Below are positions 24,900-34,090 of a stretch of DNA of 64,000 nucleotides, in pieces. The notes beneath the pieces are model-generated. The model ran no database searches and was not told the DNA's origin. It saw only the letters and a program-made list of their open reading frames with translations. The stretch is from JAGXKT01 sp964531695 (GTDB lineage Bacteria; Planctomycetota; Phycisphaerae; SM23-33): positions 69,629 through 133,628 of the forward strand of contig CAZHEH010000005.1 in the NCBI GenBank assembly GCA_964531695.1, read 5' to 3'. A program made the translations under genes and the position numbers. Numbering within the stretch: position 1 is the first letter of the stretch; every line of letters starts with the position of its first letter.

Positions 24900-26606
24900 A
24901 TGATCTCGCGGGTACATTCATCCATACTTCAGGGCATCGACGCGGTTCGCTGCGAGGTCGAGACCGACGTCGCCATCGGCGGCAACACGGAGCTGAAGCT
25001 CGTGGGCCTGCCCGAGGCGGCCGTGAAGGAGTCCGTCAGCCGCATCCAGGCCGCGTTGCGGAACAGCGGCTACCGCTGGCCCGGCCCGAAGGTGACGATC
25101 AACCTCGCCCCCGCGGACGTGAAGAAGGAATCCGCCGCGCTCGACCTGCCCATCGCCGTGGCGACCATGCTCGCCGGCGGCATGTTCACCAGCGAGAAGA
25201 CCGACGACTACCTGCTCATCGGCGAGCTGGCGCTCGACGGGCGCGTCCGCCCGGCCAAGGGCGCGCTGGCCTCGGCCATGCTCGTCGCGGAGCTGATGCG
25301 GACGGAGCGGGACGCGCCGCGCGGGCTGATCGTCCCGGCCGAGAACGCCGCCGAGGCAGCCGTGGTCGACGGCGTCGAGGTCATCCCGGTGCGGTTCCTC
25401 TCGGACGCCGTGGGCTTCCTGACGGATGAGCTGCCGATCGACCCGGTGCACGTGGACCTCGACGAGGTCTTCGCCACGGAGAGCCGCTACGGCGTGGACT
25501 TCTCGGACGTGCGGGGGCAGGAGTCGGTCAAGCGGGCGCTGACCATCGCGGCCGCGGGTCACCACAACCTGCTGATGATCGGCCCGCCCGGCTCCGGCAA
25601 GACGATGCTGGCCAAGCGGATCCCGACGATCCTGCCGCCGCTGGACGCGGCCGAGTCGCTCGAGACCACGCGCGTGTACTCCTCGCGCGGGCTGCTGGCG
25701 CCGGGGCAGTCGCTCATGGCGACGCGCCCGGTGCGGACGCCGCACCACTCATCGAGCTCGGCGGCGTTGATTGGCGGCGGGGCCATCCCGCAGCCGGGCG
25801 AGGTGTCGCTGGCCCACCACGGCGTGCTGTTCCTCGATGAGTTCCCGGAGTTCGCCCGCCCGACGCTGGAGATGATCCGCCAGCCGCTGGAGGACGGGTG
25901 CGTGACGATCCCGCGCGTGCACGCGACGCTCCGCTTCCCGGCGCGGATCATGCTCGTCGCGGCCATGAACCCGTGCCCGTGCGGCTACTACACGGACCCG
26001 AAGCGCGAGTGCAAATGCTCGCCGCTGCTGGTCGAGCGGTACATGTCTCGGGTGTCGGGGCCGCTGATCGACCGGATCGACATCCACGTGGAGGTCCCGC
26101 CGGTGTCGTGGCGGCAGCTCCGCGGCCGGGCGGACGGGCAGTCCTCCGCGGACATGCGGAAGCAGGTGCTCCAGGCGCGGCGGCGCCAGCGTGAGCGGTT
26201 CGGCGCCCGGGGCCAAAAGTTGGGCGGAACGGGCGCCGCCGACGGCCGTGCGCCGCGCGAAGTCGGCGGGGCCGCGGTGGCGGCGCAAGCTCCGATGTCC
26301 GTCGCGGCCGGCGGCAGCGGGTCGTCGGCTGCCCGCTACCGAAGTTCGGGGCCCAACTACGAACCACCGCCCACCACAACGAACGCCAGCATGTCCTCGC
26401 GGCAGGTCCGGCAGTTCTGCAAGCTGGACGAGAACGGCGAATCGATCCTCAAGCGCGCGATGGGCGAGATGGGCCTGTCCGCGCGGGCCCACGACAAGAT
26501 CCTCCGCATCGCGCGAACCATCGCCGACATCGAGGGCTGCGACGACATCGCCAGCCACCACGTCGCGGAGGCGGTGCAGTACCGGCGGCTGGATCGCAAG
26601 CTGTGA
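24900..26606 (+). CDS. YifB/ComM family Mg-chelatase-like AAA+ ATPase
   Basis: Predicted 568-residue YifB-family protein related to ComM, a hexameric helicase that promotes branch migration during natural transformation. The N-terminal ChlI/Lon-protease-like domain covers 1-170 (LKLVGLPEAAVKESVSRIQAAL, NLAPADVKKES). The Mg-chelatase AAA+ core contains Walker A GPPGSGKTMLAKR, Walker B HHGVLFLDEFPEF and the cysteine motif MNPCPCGYY with a later CKC. The C-terminal Mg_chelatase_C domain is at about 495-568. Between core and C-terminus lies an extra Gly/Ala/Ser-rich insert of about 50 residues, which appears to be a DNA insertion. AGGGG precedes the ATG. The gene is monocistronic. Confidence 0.9.
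   Translation: MISRVHSSILQGIDAVRCEVETDVAIGGNTELKLVGLPEAAVKESVSRIQAALRNSGYRWPGPKVTINLAPADVKKESAALDLPIAVATMLAGGMFTSEKTDDYLLIGELALDGRVRPAKGALASAMLVAELMRTERDAPRGLIVPAENAAEAAVVDGVEVIPVRFLSDAVGFLTDELPIDPVHVDLDEVFATESRYGVDFSDVRGQESVKRALTIAAAGHHNLLMIGPPGSGKTMLAKRIPTILPPLDAAESLETTRVYSSRGLLAPGQSLMATRPVRTPHHSSSSAALIGGGAIPQPGEVSLAHHGVLFLDEFPEFARPTLEMIRQPLEDGCVTIPRVHATLRFPARIMLVAAMNPCPCGYYTDPKRECKCSPLLVERYMSRVSGPLIDRIDIHVEVPPVSWRQLRGRADGQSSADMRKQVLQARRRQRERFGARGQKLGGTGAADGRAPREVGGAAVAAQAPMSVAAGGSGSSAARYRSSGPNYEPPPTTTNASMSSRQVRQFCKLDENGESILKRAMGEMGLSARAHDKILRIARTIADIEGCDDIASHHVAEAVQYRRLDRKL
26218..26357 (+). repeat. Inverted-repeat-bounded insert inside the YifB/ComM gene
   Basis: The low-complexity insert of the ATPase gene is bordered by AGTTGGGCGGAAC (26218-26230) and its imperfect inverse GTTCGGGGCCCAACT (26343-26357). 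It keeps the reading frame. It may be a small coding-compatible repeat element, but the arms are short. Confidence 0.4.
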
Positions 26607-26649
26607 TTGCGGAGCCCGCGTTCGGCGTGCGGGGCGCGGCGGGCGCCAT

Positions 26650-28344
26650 CTACTCCCGCGGCACGAACTCGTACACCTCCAGCCGATCAACCAGCGGAAT
26701 CGGCTCGCCCGTGTCGCGGTCGCGGGCCACCATCATGCGCTCGCGCTTGTCGCGCCGCGGGAACGCGTACACCCGCCGGCCGGTCAGCTCGTAGTCCCGC
26801 TGCATCTCGGCCAGCCACGCGTCGCGCGCGGCGCGGTCGAACGGCAGCAGCGGCGTGCGGTACACCGTCACGCGCAACGGATGCTCGGCCGAAACGGCGT
26901 CCCGGTCCGGCGCCCGGCCGGCTCGCAGCCGCGGCGAGCAGACGTGCGCGTAGACCAGGTACTGCGCGCCCCACGTCAGCTCCTCGCGCAGGCCGGGCGC
27001 GAACTCCTTGCCCAAATCGATCTCGGCGCTGACCAGCTCGGCCTCGTGCGCCCGGTTCACCCAGAACCACCGGGCGAAGGCGCGCGCCCGCAGGTCCGAC
27101 TTCGTCTTCCACGGGTTGGCCACGTCGCGGACGATCGACCCGGCGCCGACGCACGCCAGCACGATCAGCAGCGCCGCCAGCACCCGCCGGCCGTGCGGAG
27201 GCCGGCCCGCCAGCGGACGCAGCAGCAGCGATGCGCCCAACCCGAATAGCAGCGCAATCGCCGGCGCGTGATGGTGCGCGAACTTCGGATGCCCGCCGTA
27301 GGGGTACTGGTGCATCGCCGCCGCGGTGAACTGCATCGCCGCCGGTGCGAGGACCAGCAGCATCAGCCCCCATCGCCGGCGCCACGCCAGACCGGCCGCA
27401 CCCGCCAAGCACAGCAGGAAGGTCAGCGAACTGCCGCCGTTCTCCGAACCGGCCGGGTAGGCCAGCGCCTCCCCCGCGTGCGTGACGACGAACCACGCCG
27501 GCAGCTCCCACGGCCGGAGGATCGGCGGAAACGTGTGCCCCCAGTACCGCTGCATGTAGCCCAGGTCTTCGCCGCGCTGGGCCTCGGCCGCGATATACAC
27601 CCCGCCGAACGCCGCCGCCACAAGCAGGCAATACACGGCCCAGGGCAGCCAGGCGAGCCGCGCTCGGCGGGCGACCAGCACGGCCGCCACGAACAGCCCC
27701 AGGCCGCCGGCGACTAGCACGCCGGGGTAACTCAGCCCGACGGCCACCGGCCCGGCCAGCGCCAGCAGCCACAGCCAGCGCAGCCGCTCCGGACGGCGCC
27801 ACCACTCCACCGCCAGGGCGATCAGCACCACCGCCGCCAGCAGGTTCGTCCCGTACTGCTTGGCCTCGGCCGCGTAGCGGATCGACGGATACGCCACGCT
27901 CAGCGCCGCCACCGCCACGAGCAGGGCCGTGCCCTTCGTAAGCCGCCGCGCCACGTGCGCCGCCAGCAGCAGCCCGGCCGCGCTGGCGACCTGCGGCACC
28001 AGCCGCAGCGCCATCTCCGAGTAGCCCAGTAGCTTCACGGCCGCCAGCTCGACCCACAGGAACAGCACCGGCGCGGCCTGGTGGCAGTCCAGCGGCTTGA
28101 GCAGGTCGGCGTAGCCGCGGTCCGCGAGGTTCAGCACGAGGAAGCACTCGTCTTCCCACAGCGGGAAGCGCAACGCGTAGCGGATGAACCGCGCCGCGAT
28201 CCCCAGCGTGAGAAACGCCCAGAACAGCCGCCGCTCCCACACGCGCGGCAGCAACTCCCGGCCCTCGGGCAGGAGGTCCATCGGCCCGGGGTAGGCCAGC
28301 GGGCCGCGCGGGCCGTGCAATTGCGGCGCGTCGTCTCGGGACAT
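26650..28344 (-). CDS. GT-C fold glycosyltransferase-like membrane protein
   Basis: Predicted 564-residue polytopic membrane protein of the ArnT/PMT (GT39/GT83) type, which use polyprenyl-linked sugars on the periplasmic side. About ten hydrophobic helices span residues 35-400. The first periplasmic loop has PLWEDECFLVLNLADRG, where the acidic ED/E pair corresponds to the conserved catalytic loop of GT-C enzymes. Residues 410-564 form a soluble C-terminal domain. The start at 28344 has AAGGAG upstream; a longer frame upstream lacks any recognisable content. It converges with the YifB/ComM gene. The substrate is unknown and a role in lipid or protein glycosylation is inference. Confidence 0.78.
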   Translation of the reverse strand: MSRDDAPQLHGPRGPLAYPGPMDLLPEGRELLPRVWERRLFWAFLTLGIAARFIRYALRFPLWEDECFLVLNLADRGYADLLKPLDCHQAAPVLFLWVELAAVKLLGYSEMALRLVPQVASAAGLLLAAHVARRLTKGTALLVAVAALSVAYPSIRYAAEAKQYGTNLLAAVVLIALAVEWWRRPERLRWLWLLALAGPVAVGLSYPGVLVAGGLGLFVAAVLVARRARLAWLPWAVYCLLVAAAFGGVYIAAEAQRGEDLGYMQRYWGHTFPPILRPWELPAWFVVTHAGEALAYPAGSENGGSSLTFLLCLAGAAGLAWRRRWGLMLLVLAPAAMQFTAAAMHQYPYGGHPKFAHHHAPAIALLFGLGASLLLRPLAGRPPHGRRVLAALLIVLACVGAGSIVRDVANPWKTKSDLRARAFARWFWVNRAHEAELVSAEIDLGKEFAPGLREELTWGAQYLVYAHVCSPRLRAGRAPDRDAVSAEHPLRVTVYRTPLLPFDRAARDAWLAEMQRDYELTGRRVYAFPRRDKRERMMVARDRDTGEPIPLVDRLEVYEFVPRE

Positions 28345-28909
28345 CGGGTCTCCTTGCGTATGGCCGTCTGCCCGGCCGCCGGGAGGCATACTACCGCCCG
28401 TCGCTCCGGCCCGCCACCGCTTCGGCCCAAGTGGCATCGCGGCCGGTCCGGCCGGGGCGAGCACCGACGGCAATCGGGACGAGCCGACGCGCTGACCGCC
28501 CGAGGCGCAAGCCCAATTGTTCCACGTGGAACACCCGTTTGCCGGACGCGATCCTGCGCGCGATCGCGTCGTTTCGCCGGCGTCCCGAGCTGCTTCCCCC
28601 GGCCGTAGCGGAACTTGCGCCGCCCGCCCCGGCCGCATCTTTTGACGTTCCGAGGGGGAGCGCCCGTGCGCAGGAATGCGTCACGGTTCCACGGCGCGAC
28701 GCAATCCTGCGCATGAACGCGCCGCCTGCGCCGCCGGCCGCCATGACGTATCTGCGCGGATGAACCGGCCCCGGTGACGGATTAGCGGGTATCGGGCGGG
28801 TCGAGCCCCGATGGACCGGGCTCACGGGATCGCGCGCCAGGCATGGCGCGAGCCGTGACGCTGCGGCCCCGCCGGCTCCCCCCGACCTCCCGAACCCCTC
28901 GCGTGCCGC
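28345..28909. other. Non-coding gap carrying a parS-like site
   Basis: About 565 bases separate the divergent glycosyltransferase and GH3 genes. I find no convincing gene: the open frames there lack family signatures and ribosome binding sites. The notable content is the parS-like palindrome at 28518-28533 and, at the right edge, the GH3 promoter. Confidence 0.6.
28518..28533. other. parS-like centromere site (ParB binding)
   Basis: TGTTCCACGTGGAACA is a perfect 16-base palindrome and fits the bacterial parS consensus TGTTnCACGTGnAACA. It lies in a non-coding gap, as functional parS sites often do. ParB-parS nucleates the chromosome partition complex and parS sites cluster near the replication origin. 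No parA or parB gene is in the window, so this is called from sequence alone. Confidence 0.7.
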
Positions 28910-28938
28910 TTGATCCGGCCGCTGGTCCGCGCTATGCT
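28910..28938 (+). promoter_or_regulatory. Promoter of the GH3 gene
   Basis: TTGATC (28910-28915) and TATGCT (28933-28938) are separated by 17 bases. The predicted transcript starts near 28945, 29 bases before the ATG. Confidence 0.55.
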
Positions 28939-28973
28939 CACGCCTCCCGCGACGGCGGACACAAGGAGCAGAC

Positions 28974-30623
28974 ATGCTGGCGAAGATACCGGACGAACGT
29001 GCGCAGTGGATTGACGGGAAGATCGCGGCGATGTCGCTCGAGGCGAAGGTCGCCCAGGTCATCGGCCTGCACTTCGCGGAGCGGTCGATCGACGAGGTCG
29101 CCGAGCTGATCGAGCGGTACGAGCCGGGGAGCATCCTCGGCGGCGGGGGCGGCAAGGACCAGGAGGGCTCGGCCCGCATCCGCGAGGTCTTCGCCGACTA
29201 CAACCGCCGCCACGAGATCCCCATCGTCCTGGCCGGCGATTGCGAGAGCGGCGCGGGCATCAAGGGCGCGAGCACCTCGTTCCCGTGGGTGATGGCGGTC
29301 GGTGCGGCCGACAGCGAGGAGCTGGCCTACGAGATGGGCCTGGCCACGGGCGTCGAGGGCCGTGCGTTCGGCATCCAATGGACGTACTCCCCCGTCGTCG
29401 ACCTGGACATCAACCGCAACCCCATGTGCCTGACCCGCTGCTTCGGCCAGAACCCGCGGCACGTGGCGCGGCTCGCCCGGGCCTTCATCCGCGGCTGCCA
29501 GGAAGACGGCAACATGGCCTGCGCCGCCAAGCACTTCCCCGGCGACGGCGTGGACGAGCGGGACGCGCACGTCATCACGCCGATCAACCCGATGTCGCTC
29601 GACGAGTGGATGGAGACGTACGGGTGCGTCTACCGCGAGGTGATCGAAGAGGGCGTCATGTCGATCATGATCGGGCACCTCGCCCTGCCGGCCGTGGACG
29701 CAGGCGAAGGCGGCTACCTCGACCCGCCTCCCGCGACGGCCAGCCGGAAGATCATGACCGACCTGCTCCGCGGCGAGCTGGGCTTCGAGGGACTGATCGT
29801 CACCGACGCGATCGACATGATCGGCTACGCCGCCCGCCTGCCGAAGGCCCGCCGGGCGGTGACGACGCTGGCGGCCGGGGCCGACATCGCGCTGCGGTGC
29901 GAGGTGCGGGACTTCGAGTGGGTCAAACGGGCCGTAGAAAGCGGCGAGATCCCCGAGGCCCAGCTCGACGCGTCCGTCCGCCGCGTGCTGGAGATGAAGA
30001 CGCGGCTGGGGCTGTTCGACGAAAAGCCCCTGCCGGACGCGGCCGGCATGAAGGAGCGCTTCGAGACGGCGTCACGGGCGATTTCGGACCAATCGGTGTG
30101 CGTCCTGCGGGACGAGACGGGCTTGCTGCCCGTGGAGCTCTCGCCGGGCGCGAAGGTGCTGACGATCGACTTGCAGTTCGCCGGTCGGCTCCGCGGGCGC
30201 GTGCAGGGGCTCAGCGAGGTCGTCGCGGCCCTCGAGCAGCGCGGCCACGAGGTAACCCACATGGTCTCGCCCGTGCACGGCGATTTCGACGTGATCCCGG
30301 TACTCGACCGGCACGAGGCGGTCTTCGTGAACTTCCACATCCCGCCTCGGTACGGAACGGTCCGGATGCACAGCGAGATCATCGACGCTCTGTGGAACGC
30401 CTGGTGGCTGGACCACGGGAAGGTCGTGTTCACCACGTTTGGCAACCCATACACGCTCTGGGAACTGCCGTGGATGCCGAACTGCGTGGCGACGTTCAGC
30501 AACAACGCCAACGCCCAGCGCGCGGCCGTGAAGGTCTGGCTCGGCGAGGCGTCGCCCCAGGGCAAATGCCCCGTGCGGCTGGAAGGGTTTTTCGACATGC
30601 AGGTCGGGGACCGAAGCGGATGA
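28974..30623 (+). CDS. GH3 family glycosidase (beta-N-acetylhexosaminidase-like)
   Basis: Predicted 549-residue GH3 enzyme. The N-terminal TIM barrel (about 15-345) has the NagZ-type motif KHFPGDGVDERDAH, where the histidine of the D-H dyad is present (canonical KHFPGHG has His where Asp stands here), and the nucleophile region LIVTDAIDM. A C-terminal alpha/beta domain of about 180 residues follows, as in longer GH3 enzymes. No signal peptide is seen, suggesting a cytoplasmic role such as muropeptide or oligosaccharide processing. AAGGAG precedes the ATG. The most likely activity is beta-N-acetylglucosaminidase, but beta-glucosidase is possible. Confidence 0.88.
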   Translation: MLAKIPDERAQWIDGKIAAMSLEAKVAQVIGLHFAERSIDEVAELIERYEPGSILGGGGGKDQEGSARIREVFADYNRRHEIPIVLAGDCESGAGIKGASTSFPWVMAVGAADSEELAYEMGLATGVEGRAFGIQWTYSPVVDLDINRNPMCLTRCFGQNPRHVARLARAFIRGCQEDGNMACAAKHFPGDGVDERDAHVITPINPMSLDEWMETYGCVYREVIEEGVMSIMIGHLALPAVDAGEGGYLDPPPATASRKIMTDLLRGELGFEGLIVTDAIDMIGYAARLPKARRAVTTLAAGADIALRCEVRDFEWVKRAVESGEIPEAQLDASVRRVLEMKTRLGLFDEKPLPDAAGMKERFETASRAISDQSVCVLRDETGLLPVELSPGAKVLTIDLQFAGRLRGRVQGLSEVVAALEQRGHEVTHMVSPVHGDFDVIPVLDRHEAVFVNFHIPPRYGTVRMHSEIIDALWNAWWLDHGKVVFTTFGNPYTLWELPWMPNCVATFSNNANAQRAAVKVWLGEASPQGKCPVRLEGFFDMQVGDRSG

Positions 30624-30768
30624 TCCGCTGGTCCCGGTCGCCGGCCCGCGGCCGGCGGGCAAGCCGCAACGCGCCGACCCATGGCGGGATCCGCGCGCCC
30701 GCATGCGCGGGCACGGTAGGGCCGCCGCAAGTCCGAGCGCGACGCTCGGCCAGTCCTTCGCATCGTTC

Positions 30769-30796
30769 TTGACGACCGGCCGGCGGTCCGTAGGAT
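30769..30796 (+). promoter_or_regulatory. Candidate promoter of the DUF6785-like gene
   Basis: TTGACG (30769-30774) and TAGGAT (30791-30796) are separated by 16 bases, about 73 bases before the GTG start at 30870. Confidence 0.45.
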
Positions 30797-30869
30797 GCCT
30801 CCCATACGCGACCTTTCGCGCCGCTCTCACCTGTCCGCGCGGTACGCCGACCCGAAGCGAGGATGAAGC

Positions 30870-32903
30870 GTGCGACGAGCCATCGTCATCGGGATTATCT
30901 GTGCGTTGGGCATCGCGGCGTACGGATACATTCACGGCAACGTGTTCCGCTTGTCGAACTTGGTCGGCAACCACTTCCCCGCATCCGTATTCGGCGCGCT
31001 GGTCGTAGTGGTGCTGGTGGTCAACCCCCTGCTGGCCCGCGTCCGTCCACAATGGCGGCTTCGACCGAAGGAACTGGCGGTCATCGTGGCGTTGGTGCTG
31101 GTGACCTGCGGCATACCCGGAGCCGCCTTGGGCGCCTACTTCCCTCCGGCCGTGACCGTGCCCATACAGATGAACCGGACGAACGTGGGCTGGCGGGCCC
31201 GCGACACGCTGAGCTACCTGCCGGAAGACGCGCTGTTCAATGATGGGCGCTACGAGGAAGTCGCCCTGGCCCAGGTCTACAACGGGTTGGGCGAAGAGCC
31301 CGGACCGGTCGAGCCGGACGAGGTGCCCTGGTCGCGATGGGCCGGGACCTTGGGCGTTTGGCTGCCTTTGGCGGCGCTGCTGGGCGTGGCGACCATTCTG
31401 CTATCGCTGGTCATTTACCGCCAGTGGGCACACCGCGAGCGGCTGCGGTTCCCGATCGCCTCCTTCGCCAACGCGATAATGGAACAGCAGCCGGGGAGAG
31501 CCCTGCCGTCCATCTTCCGCAGCCGGGGGCTCTGGATCGGCCTGGCCGTAGTCCTGGGCATCCGACTGGTCAACGGCGTGAACTTGTGGATGGACGGGGC
31601 CTTCATTGAGATCCCGTTGGTGTACGACTTCGCCCAAGTGGGCCGGAAATGGCCGGACCTGACTTCCTCCCTATCCGGCCAGCTCCTGTTCACGCCGCGG
31701 CTCTTCCCGACCGTGATGGCGTTTGCCTATTTCCTGGCCTCCGACGTCAGTCTCAGTCTCGGACTGACGCAGCCGCTCTATGTCTTCCTGGAGATGATCC
31801 TGCTGGCCGCGGGCGTCGACTTCGCCAGCGATTACGTCACCGGCGGCGGCGTGCGGTCGCAGCTCGCCGGATCCTGGCTGGCCATGGGTCTGGTCACGGT
31901 CTATCTGGGCCGCAGCTACTACGCGAACGTAGCCCGGCAGGCGGTGACGTTCCGCCCGAGGCCCGGCGTACGGGGCTACGAGGCGTGGGCGCTGCGGCTG
32001 TTCCTCCTCGTGACCGTGGCGCTGTGCCTGCTGCTCGTCCGGCTCGGGCTGGACTGGCCTCTTGCCGTGGCGATGGTCCTGCTGATGCTGACCGTCTTCC
32101 TGGTCATGGCGCGAATCAACGCCGAAAGCGGCCTGTTCTTCATCCAGCCGTTCATACACCCCGCGGCGGTCTTCCTGGGCGCGCTGGGCGCGTTCGGCGT
32201 GGGCCCGCATGCGCTGGCCATCATCGCGATGGCAAGCTTGATACTCATCTTCGACCCGCGCGCGGCCCTCATGCCGTTCGTGACCAACGGGCTGCGGATG
32301 TGCGATTCCGTCAAGGCGTCCGTGGCGCGGGTGGGCTTCGGCGCAGCGCCGCTCTATGCCGCCGGGGTCGTCCTTGCGGTCGGTGTAGCCGTATGGGCCA
32401 CATATAGCTACGGGTTGCCGCACCACGGCTGGTGGACGACCGACGCGTCCCCGAAGCTCACGATCAACGCGGTGGACAGCACCGTGTCGGACCTGGAACG
32501 CCGGGGCCGCCTGAACGAGTCCGTCCAGCTCTCGGCATGGGAGCGGCTGACCCGCGCGGAGCCCGACCGGAGGTTCCTCTGGTGGGCCGGCATCGGGCTT
32601 GCGGCCGTGCTGGGGCTGACGGTGCTGCGGCTGCGGCTGCCCCGCTGGCCGCTCCATCCGATCCTCCTGCTCGCCTGGGGCACGTTCCCGATGTGGATGA
32701 TGAGCCACTCGTTCCTGCTTGGCTGGCTGGTCAAGACCCTCGTCACGAAGTTCGGCGGGCAGAAGGCCTACCGTAGCGGGCGGGCGATCATGATCGGCGT
32801 GATCATCGGCGACCTGCTCGGCGCGCTGCTGTTCAACCTGATCGGCGCCGGCTACTTCGCCGCCACCGGTCTGCCGCCCAAGAGCTACAAGGTCTTCCCG
32901 TGA
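30870..32903 (+). CDS. Polytopic membrane protein, DUF6785/DUF6784-like
   Basis: Predicted 677-residue inner-membrane protein with about 14 hydrophobic helices. It resembles the large uncharacterised DUF6785/DUF6784 membrane proteins common in planctomycetes and relatives, which look loosely like oligopeptide transporters. Recognisable blocks are RPKELAVIVALVLVTCGIPG near the N-terminus, RQWAHRERLRFPIASFANAI after the first soluble loop and MARINAESGLFFIQPFIHP in the middle. The soluble loop at about 105-160 is probably periplasmic. GTG start with GAGGA upstream. Function is unknown; transport is a guess from topology. Confidence 0.75.
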   Translation: MRRAIVIGIICALGIAAYGYIHGNVFRLSNLVGNHFPASVFGALVVVVLVVNPLLARVRPQWRLRPKELAVIVALVLVTCGIPGAALGAYFPPAVTVPIQMNRTNVGWRARDTLSYLPEDALFNDGRYEEVALAQVYNGLGEEPGPVEPDEVPWSRWAGTLGVWLPLAALLGVATILLSLVIYRQWAHRERLRFPIASFANAIMEQQPGRALPSIFRSRGLWIGLAVVLGIRLVNGVNLWMDGAFIEIPLVYDFAQVGRKWPDLTSSLSGQLLFTPRLFPTVMAFAYFLASDVSLSLGLTQPLYVFLEMILLAAGVDFASDYVTGGGVRSQLAGSWLAMGLVTVYLGRSYYANVARQAVTFRPRPGVRGYEAWALRLFLLVTVALCLLLVRLGLDWPLAVAMVLLMLTVFLVMARINAESGLFFIQPFIHPAAVFLGALGAFGVGPHALAIIAMASLILIFDPRAALMPFVTNGLRMCDSVKASVARVGFGAAPLYAAGVVLAVGVAVWATYSYGLPHHGWWTTDASPKLTINAVDSTVSDLERRGRLNESVQLSAWERLTRAEPDRRFLWWAGIGLAAVLGLTVLRLRLPRWPLHPILLLAWGTFPMWMMSHSFLLGWLVKTLVTKFGGQKAYRSGRAIMIGVIIGDLLGALLFNLIGAGYFAATGLPPKSYKVFP

Positions 32904-32939
32904 GTCCGCCAACAGCAGACGCCCGGTCCGGCCTCGCCC

Positions 32940-33409
32940 TTACAGCACCATCTCGGCCTTCGTGCGGCTCTGCAGATCGAGCCCGGCCATGGACTCGATC
33001 TCGTAGCAGTTGCCGAGCGTGTCGCGGAGGATGCACCGGTCCTCGGTGACCCAAATGGCGTTGGTTTCGGGCGATTTCATCAGAAACTGCCGCCGCCCAC
33101 GGTCGGTCTCGACGTCCCAGTAGCGGTTGCCGAAGGTCGCGCGCGCAGTCAGCACCCGCAGAACCTTCGGCAGGAAGTACCGCCGCGACAGCTCGTCGAG
33201 CACGATGGCGCGGGAGTCGGCGTCCAGCTCGTAGATCGTCTTGACGAAGGCGACTTCCCTTTTCTTCGTGGCGTGCAGGATAAGATCAGCCCGTTGGGCT
33301 GCGTCAGCGGGCGGCTCCAGACGATCCGCACGGGGGTCGGCTCGCCGTCGCCGTCCCGCGCGACCACCTGGTCGCCGCGCCGCTCAAGTTTCACTTCGCG
33401 TTCCGTCAC
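32940..33409 (-). pseudogene. DUF1854 protein gene, frameshifted
   Basis: Two overlapping minus-strand frames together make one DUF1854 domain. The first runs from GTG 33409 (MTEREVKLERRGDQVV to RPLTQPNGLIL). The second continues with HATKKREVAFVKTIYELDAD, ELSRRYFLPKVLRVL, YWDVETDRGRRQFLMKS and NCYEIESMAGLD to the stop at 32940. The break is near 33275-33285, where one extra base (or loss of two) is needed to join them. DUF1854 proteins normally follow an ABC exporter gene, as here. Either the gene is dead or the shift is a sequencing error. Confidence 0.8.
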
Positions 33410-33440
33410 GGTTACGGTCCCGCCCTTTCTATATAGCCGA

Positions 33441-33990
33441 TCACTCGCTCCAGATGGTCGACTGCAGCTTGCTCAGTTCCGTCTGCGTCTTGACCAGCCC
33501 GGCGTACGTCCCGCCGGAGGCCATCAACTCCTCGTGCGTGCCGACCTCGACGATCTTGCCCTCGTCGATCACCACGAGCCGGTGGGCGTTGCGGAGCGTC
33601 GCCAGCCGGTGGGCGATGGCGATGGTCGTGCGGTCGGCCACCAGGCGCGTGATGGCCTCCTGGATGGCCTTCTCCGTCTCGCTGTCGACTGAGCTGGTCG
33701 CCTCGTCGAGGATCAGGATCGGCGGGTCGTGCAGGATGGCCCGCGCGATGGCGATCCTCTGCTTCTCGCCGCCGGACAGGGCCGTGCCGCCCTCGCCGAC
33801 GATGCTGTCGTAGCCGTACTCCTTGTCCACGATGAACTCGTGGGCGTTGGCGGCCCGCGCGGCCCGCACCACGTCGTCGAAGTCCTTCTCCGGCGAGCCG
33901 TAGCGGATGTTCTCCAGGATGCTCGCCCGGAAGACGAACGGGTCCTGCATCACCAGGCCGATCTGGCTGCGCAGGTCGTGCAGGCCTGAT
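33441..33990 (-). pseudogene. ABC exporter, C-terminal remnant of the ATPase domain
   Basis: This stretch encodes only the end of an MsbA-type exporter: from LHDLRSQIGLVMQDPFVF (Q-loop) through ILENIRYGSPEKDFDDV, the signature TALSGGEKQRIAIARA, Walker B ILILDEATSSVDSETE and the H-loop TIAIAHRLATLRNAHR. The membrane domain and Walker A (about 400 residues) are missing; homology ends abruptly near 33990, where the upstream region of the next gene begins. It lies 31 bases upstream of the broken DUF1854 gene, so the whole exporter module has decayed or was cut by a rearrangement. Without Walker A it cannot hydrolyse ATP. Confidence 0.85.
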
Positions 33991-34090
33991 GCGTCGCGGG
34001 CAGACCCCTTATTCGGCATTGCCCCGCCCCGCGCCGCGCGGCACAATACGCGCAGTCAACTCCGGTATCTTACGAAGGGAGCCCGAACCC

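Noticed and set aside
28391..29179. Minus-strand open frame across the parS region and the GH3 5' end
   Set aside because: It has no family signature, no ribosome binding site and overlaps the well-supported GH3 gene and promoter.
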